A DNA stretch of 10,720 nucleotides. Source: Kangiellaceae bacterium. GTDB taxonomy: Bacteria; Pseudomonadota; Gammaproteobacteria; Enterobacterales; Kangiellaceae. Numbering within the stretch: position 1 is the stretch's first letter; each line of letters starts with the position of its first letter. This document shows positions 7,430 to 10,720 of this stretch, piece by piece. The notes under the pieces are model-generated. The model had not been told where the DNA came from, did no database searches, and saw nothing but the letters and a program-made list of their open reading frames with translations. A program made the position numbers and the translations under genes. Location: the NCBI GenBank assembly GCA_030590405.1, contig JAUUYO010000113.1, forward strand, positions 1 to 10,720, in the 5' to 3' direction.

Positions 7430-8476
7430 ATGTTAAATCGTATATTGGCCATATTACGAGCCAGAAACAAAGAGTTTATCAGAGACCGCTCAGCGCTCGC
7501 CTGGAGCTTTATGCTGCCAGTATTTTTGTTGGTTGGTTTTTCCTTTATGTTTGGTGGTGGCGGACAAGCTTTGTATAAAGTTGGGCTGATGATCAGCCAA
7601 CCAGAAACCGCAACTGAGCAGCAAACAACCGAAGATAAAGTGGCGAAAACACCGTCAGCCTTCTTAGATATCAAGCACATTGAATTTGTTAAATATAAAG
7701 ATACCGACAATGCAGTACTTAAAGTGGATCAGCACAAAATTGATTTGTTGATTGACTTTGACAGCCGTAATTACTGGCTCAATGAAACCTCCGCCAAGGG
7801 TTATATTGTTGAAAAACTGCTGCTTGCCCAACACCCTGATTTTACCTCACAAAAAACCAGCGGCAGAGCGGTGCGTTATGTCGACTGGGTAATGCCCGGT
7901 ATTTTAGGCATGAACATGATGTTCAGTTGTTTGTTTGGAGTCGGTTATGTGATTGTCCGCTATCGCAAAAATGGCGTGCTGAAGCGTTTTCAGGCGACTC
8001 CTTTATCCGCGTTTGAGTTTTTGACGGCTCAAGTGATTTCCAGATTGTTCATCGTTATGAGCGTGACCTCTATCCTGTTTGTCGGTAGCCACTATTTGCT
8101 CGATTTTTACGTCTTAGGTTCAGTTTTTGATTTGTTCATCATCGCTTTGCTCGGCGCCTCCAGCATGATCGCGCTAAGTTTACTGATCGCCTCAAAATCT
8201 CATAGCGAGGAATTAACCGGCGGCTTGCTGAATTTTTTCTCCTGGCCAATGATGTTTCTTTCCGGGGTCTGGTTTTCGCTGGAGGGCGCTCATCCGGTAG
8301 TCCAGCAAATGGCCGATTTTTTCCCATTAACTCATATTTTACAAGCTGCCCGAGCGGTGATGACAGACGGTGCGAATTTGGGCGATGTGCAAAATCATCT
8401 GTTTGTTTTAGCCGCGATGAGTGGTGTTTTTCTTGCTCTGGGTAGCTGGATGTTTGATTGGGGAGCTGAGCGGTAA
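7430..8476 (+). CDS. ABC-2 type transporter permease
   Basis: This is the membrane half of the exporter whose ATPase gene lies just upstream. The 348-residue protein has a short basic N-terminal cytoplasmic segment, TM1 at about 22-42, and an extracytoplasmic domain of roughly 105 residues. Five further membrane segments lie at about 151-175, 203-225, 228-250, 258-280 and 322-342. The cytoplasmic loop RYRKNGVLKRFQATPLS (about 178-194) is the typical ABC-2 motif that contacts the ATPase. FPLTHILQAARAVM before the last segment is the usual conserved C-terminal element of ABC2_membrane-type permeases. The start ATG has a good ribosome binding site (TTGAGGAAC). The gene ends just before a strong terminator, so the operon probably has only these two genes. 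Two copies of each subunit, or a homodimer of the permease, would make the working exporter. Confidence 0.92.
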   Translation: MLNRILAILRARNKEFIRDRSALAWSFMLPVFLLVGFSFMFGGGGQALYKVGLMISQPETATEQQTTEDKVAKTPSAFLDIKHIEFVKYKDTDNAVLKVDQHKIDLLIDFDSRNYWLNETSAKGYIVEKLLLAQHPDFTSQKTSGRAVRYVDWVMPGILGMNMMFSCLFGVGYVIVRYRKNGVLKRFQATPLSAFEFLTAQVISRLFIVMSVTSILFVGSHYLLDFYVLGSVFDLFIIALLGASSMIALSLLIASKSHSEELTGGLLNFFSWPMMFLSGVWFSLEGAHPVVQQMADFFPLTHILQAARAVMTDGANLGDVQNHLFVLAAMSGVFLALGSWMFDWGAER

Positions 8477-8504
8477 ACATTCTCGTGCAGTGATCTTCGC
8501 ACAT

Positions 8505-8533
8505 AAAAAAGCCGAAAAATTCTCGGCTTTTTT
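8505..8533. terminator. Bidirectional Rho-independent terminator
   Basis: The stem GCCGA (8511-8515) pairs with TCGGC (8523-8527). It is flanked by six A on the left and seven T on the right, so the stem extends by A-T pairs and gives a U-run on either strand. It sits 28 bases after the permease stop and about 30 bases before the end of the convergent ompR gene, and so can end both transcripts. Confidence 0.85.
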
Positions 8534-8563
8534 TGATTTCGATTTAAACCTTAGCTTTTCTCT

Positions 8564-9286
8564 CTAACTTTCGTCGGTATCCGGAACAAACACATAACCA
8601 ATTCCCCAGACCGTTTGCAAATAACGAGGTTTAGCGGGATCTTCTTCAATCATGCGACGCAGGCGAGAGACTTGCACATCGATACTGCGCTCTAACGCAC
8701 TGTAATCTCGACCTCGGGCAAGGTTCATTAATTTATCTCGCGACAATGGCTGCCTTGGGTTGGTCACCAGGGACTTTAATACCGCAAACTCACCGCTAGT
8801 CAGGGTCATTGGTTGGTTATTTTTATACATTTCACGAGTGGCTAAATTGAGTTTAAACTCGCCAAACTCGATTAATTTTTCTTCGCCACTTGGCGCGCCA
8901 GGTAATTCTGTGGTTTTGCGTCTTAAAACGGCCTTTACACGTGCGAGCAGCTCTCTGGGATTAAAGGGTTTGGCTAAATAATCATCAGCACCCAGCTCCA
9001 AGCCGATAATGCGGTCCACATCGTCCCCTTTGGCGGTCAACATAATAATCGGAATATTATTGTCTGCGCCGCGTAATCGGCGGCAAATAGATAAACCATC
9101 TTCGCCGGGCAGCATTAAATCAAGGATCATCAAATGATAATTTTCCCGTTCCAGAAAACGGTCCATTTGCTCAGAGTCAGCCGCCGCCTTAACGATATAG
9201 CCCTGCTCTTTGAAATATCTTTCTAACAAACTGCGTAGCCGAAGATCGTCGTCAACCACTAATATTTTTTGTGTTTCTTCGCTCAT
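8564..9286 (-). CDS. ompR: Response regulator OmpR
   Basis: This is a cytoplasmic two-component response regulator which, in enteric bacteria, is phosphorylated by EnvZ and controls porin and other envelope genes in response to osmolarity and acid. The 240-residue protein follows the known OmpR sequence very closely: VVDDD (11-14 region), phospho-acceptor D56 in ILDLMLPGEDGLSICRRL, the switch threonine in MLTAKG, K106 in AKPFNPRELLARV, the OmpR-specific linker ELPGAPS, and a C-terminal winged helix with LTSGEFAVLK, SRDKLMNLARGR and QTVWGIGYVFVPD. The ATG at 9286 has a strong ribosome binding site (AAAGGGG at 9299-9293, six bases away). Unlike the enteric ompR-envZ operon, no sensor kinase gene follows; a terminator lies about 30 bases past the stop and then a convergent permease gene. 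It diverges from tex. The kinase partner is presumably encoded elsewhere. Confidence 0.95.
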   Translation of the reverse strand: MSEETQKILVVDDDLRLRSLLERYFKEQGYIVKAAADSEQMDRFLERENYHLMILDLMLPGEDGLSICRRLRGADNNIPIIMLTAKGDDVDRIIGLELGADDYLAKPFNPRELLARVKAVLRRKTTELPGAPSGEEKLIEFGEFKLNLATREMYKNNQPMTLTSGEFAVLKSLVTNPRQPLSRDKLMNLARGRDYSALERSIDVQVSRLRRMIEEDPAKPRYLQTVWGIGYVFVPDTDES

Positions 9287-9576
9287 TACTATCCCCTTTA
9301 ACCAATAATAAATTGGCTATACACCCCTGACTCTCACTAATCGAGTTGAGATTGTTATTGTTAGCCAATAACCATTTGAAAAGCAAAGTAATTTTATTGC
9401 CTAATTGTTACAGAGTATAACTCAAAACCAAAATCGCGCAGAAAGAGAAATGGTATTTCTCTGAATATTCATAAATTGTTGCCAATAAAGGCTGAATTTC
9501 CTAACCAAATCGTTATAATCGCGACAGTTGAAGCGCGCTAAGCGTTTATCTGAGAATCAAAAATACAGGATAATCA
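9287..9576. promoter_or_regulatory. Divergent ompR-tex intergenic region
   Basis: These 290 bases hold no gene that I can see and must carry the ompR promoter. On the minus strand TATACT (9419-9414) is a five-of-six match to a -10 box, without a good -35. Beside it is GTTACA (9407-9412), which resembles the core of OmpR boxes; self-regulation is possible but weakly supported. A stem-loop GTTATTG/CAATAAC (9354-9360, 9366-9372) and three CCAATAA motifs (9302, 9365, 9482) are also present. The tex promoter is listed separately. Confidence 0.5.
9492..9519 (+). promoter_or_regulatory. Probable sigma-70 promoter of tex
   Basis: A perfect TATAAT lies at 9514-9519, preceded by G at 9512 as in a partial extended -10. 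Sixteen bases upstream is a weak -35, CTGAAT (9492-9497). Transcription would start near 9526, giving a leader of about 50 bases before the tex start codon. Confidence 0.6.
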
Positions 9577-10720
9577 ATGCTACACATATCGCAAAAAATA
9601 GCACAAGAACTTTCGGTTAATGAAAAACAGGTCGCGGCTGCGATTAATCTTTTAGATGAAGGGGCCAGCGTACCTTTTATTTCACGCTATCGGAAAGAAG
9701 TCACTGGCGGTCTCGATGATACTCAAATGCGCGACCTGGAAGAGCGGTTAGGTTATTTACGCGAACTGGAAGATCGTCGCGCTGTGATCTTAAAAAGTAT
9801 TGAGGAGCAGGAAAAATTAACCCCTGAACTGAAAAGCAGTATTTTAGCAGTCAATACTAAAAGCGAGTTAGAAGATCTTTATTTACCTTACAAACCCAAA
9901 CGCCGTACCAAAGCGCAGATTGCCCGTGAAGCGGGATTACAACCTTTGGCAACCAGCCTGTTAGAAGATCCCAGTCAGGATCCTGAAACGAAAGCGCTTG
10001 AGTTTATTAATCCAGACGCAAAAATCACCACCAGCAAAGATGCATTGGATGGTGCCAAACAAATTCTGATGGAAGAGTTTGCCGAAAATGCCGTGTTATT
10101 GTCTGAAATACGTGCTTATCTGCAAGAAAATGCTTTTGTACGCGCAACGGTTGTCAAGGGGCAGGAATCTCAAGGACAAAAATTTAATGATTATTTTGAA
10201 TATTCAGAAAAGCTCAGCAAGATCCCGTCACATCGCGCGTTAGCCCTGTTTAGAGGCAGAAATGAAGGCGTTCTGGGGATCGAGTTAATCGTTGATGAAA
10301 AGTTGTTGAAGGATGAAAAAGCCAGCAACTATGCGCAATATCTGATCGCCAAACACGCACACATCAAGCATCAGGAGCGAGCTGCCGATGATTGGTTACA
10401 AACCGTTGTTTTGTGGAGCTGGCGGGTCAAATTGCAAAGTTTTTTCGAAACTGAATTATTGGGAAAATTGCGAGAAAAAGCTGAAACTCTCGCGATTGGG
10501 GTGTTTGCCAATAATATGCGTGATCTGCTGATGGCAGCGCCTGCCGGTGATTTTGTCACTATGGGGCTTGATCCAGGTTTGAGAACCGGTACCAAGATTG
10601 TGGTCGTTGACGGTACTGGCAAATTATTAACCCAGACCACTATTTTCCCACACGCTCCGCAAAAACAATGGGAACAATCCCTCAAGAAACTCGCCACTAT
10701 GTGCCAACAGCACAAAGTGA
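9577..10720 (+). CDS. tex: Tex-family RNA-binding protein (3' end outside window)
   Basis: Tex (YhgF in E. coli) is a conserved cytoplasmic nucleic-acid-binding protein tied to transcription and RNA handling; its exact role is not settled. The first 381 residues are visible and the frame is open to the window edge. The family is about 770 residues long, so roughly half is present. The helical N-terminal domain shows ASVPFISRYRKEVTGGLDD (about 30-48) and DLYLPYKPKRRTKAQIA, both Tex hallmarks. The YqgF/RNase H-like domain begins with MGLDPGLRTGTKIVVVD from residue 329. The helix-hairpin-helix and S1 domains would lie beyond the window. The ATG at 9577 has an AGGA ribosome binding site (9567-9570) six bases away and a perfect TATAAT upstream. 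It is divergent from ompR, as in enteric genomes, but without greB between them. Confidence 0.95.
   Translation, partial: MLHISQKIAQELSVNEKQVAAAINLLDEGASVPFISRYRKEVTGGLDDTQMRDLEERLGYLRELEDRRAVILKSIEEQEKLTPELKSSILAVNTKSELEDLYLPYKPKRRTKAQIAREAGLQPLATSLLEDPSQDPETKALEFINPDAKITTSKDALDGAKQILMEEFAENAVLLSEIRAYLQENAFVRATVVKGQESQGQKFNDYFEYSEKLSKIPSHRALALFRGRNEGVLGIELIVDEKLLKDEKASNYAQYLIAKHAHIKHQERAADDWLQTVVLWSWRVKLQSFFETELLGKLREKAETLAIGVFANNMRDLLMAAPAGDFVTMGLDPGLRTGTKIVVVDGTGKLLTQTTIFPHAPQKQWEQSLKKLATMCQQHKV

Noticed and set aside
10371..10715. A 114-codon minus-strand open frame
   Set aside because: It is antisense to tex, which has clear family motifs throughout this stretch.

Overview
The window reads as chromosomal DNA of a gammaproteobacterium. 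The strongest evidence is an OmpR response regulator that matches the enteric protein almost line by line, followed by a divergent tex gene, as in the ompR-greB-tex neighbourhood of enteric bacteria. The DNA looks moderately AT-rich and uniform. A free-living, possibly marine lineage is a guess; I cannot name a genus.

Left part (1-3300, + strand): the 3' part of a fused alpha-beta E1 2-oxoacid dehydrogenase gene, then its dihydrolipoamide acyltransferase (E2) partner. Together they form most of a 2-oxoacid dehydrogenase complex; no E3 gene is visible. Each gene is followed by one copy of the same short palindromic (REP-like) element.

Middle (3318-6382, - strand): a broken pilin-like gene whose frame is interrupted by a single in-frame TGA. 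A perfect 13-bp-arm palindrome covers its start codon. Next come a GC-rich hairpin and a large RND-superfamily MMPL-type membrane transporter.

Right of centre (6516-8476, + strand): a two-gene ABC-2 exporter operon (ATPase and permease), divergent from the MMPL gene and closed by a clear hairpin terminator shared with the convergent ompR.

Right end (8564-10720): ompR (- strand) and divergent tex (+ strand, cut by the window end). envZ is not downstream of ompR, and greB is not between ompR and tex.

Most of the window is ordinary metabolism, transport and regulation. I see no phage, CRISPR, transposase, RNA gene or obvious new defence system. The items most worth a second look are the interrupted, unusually anchored pilin-like gene with its palindrome, and the rearranged ompR locus.
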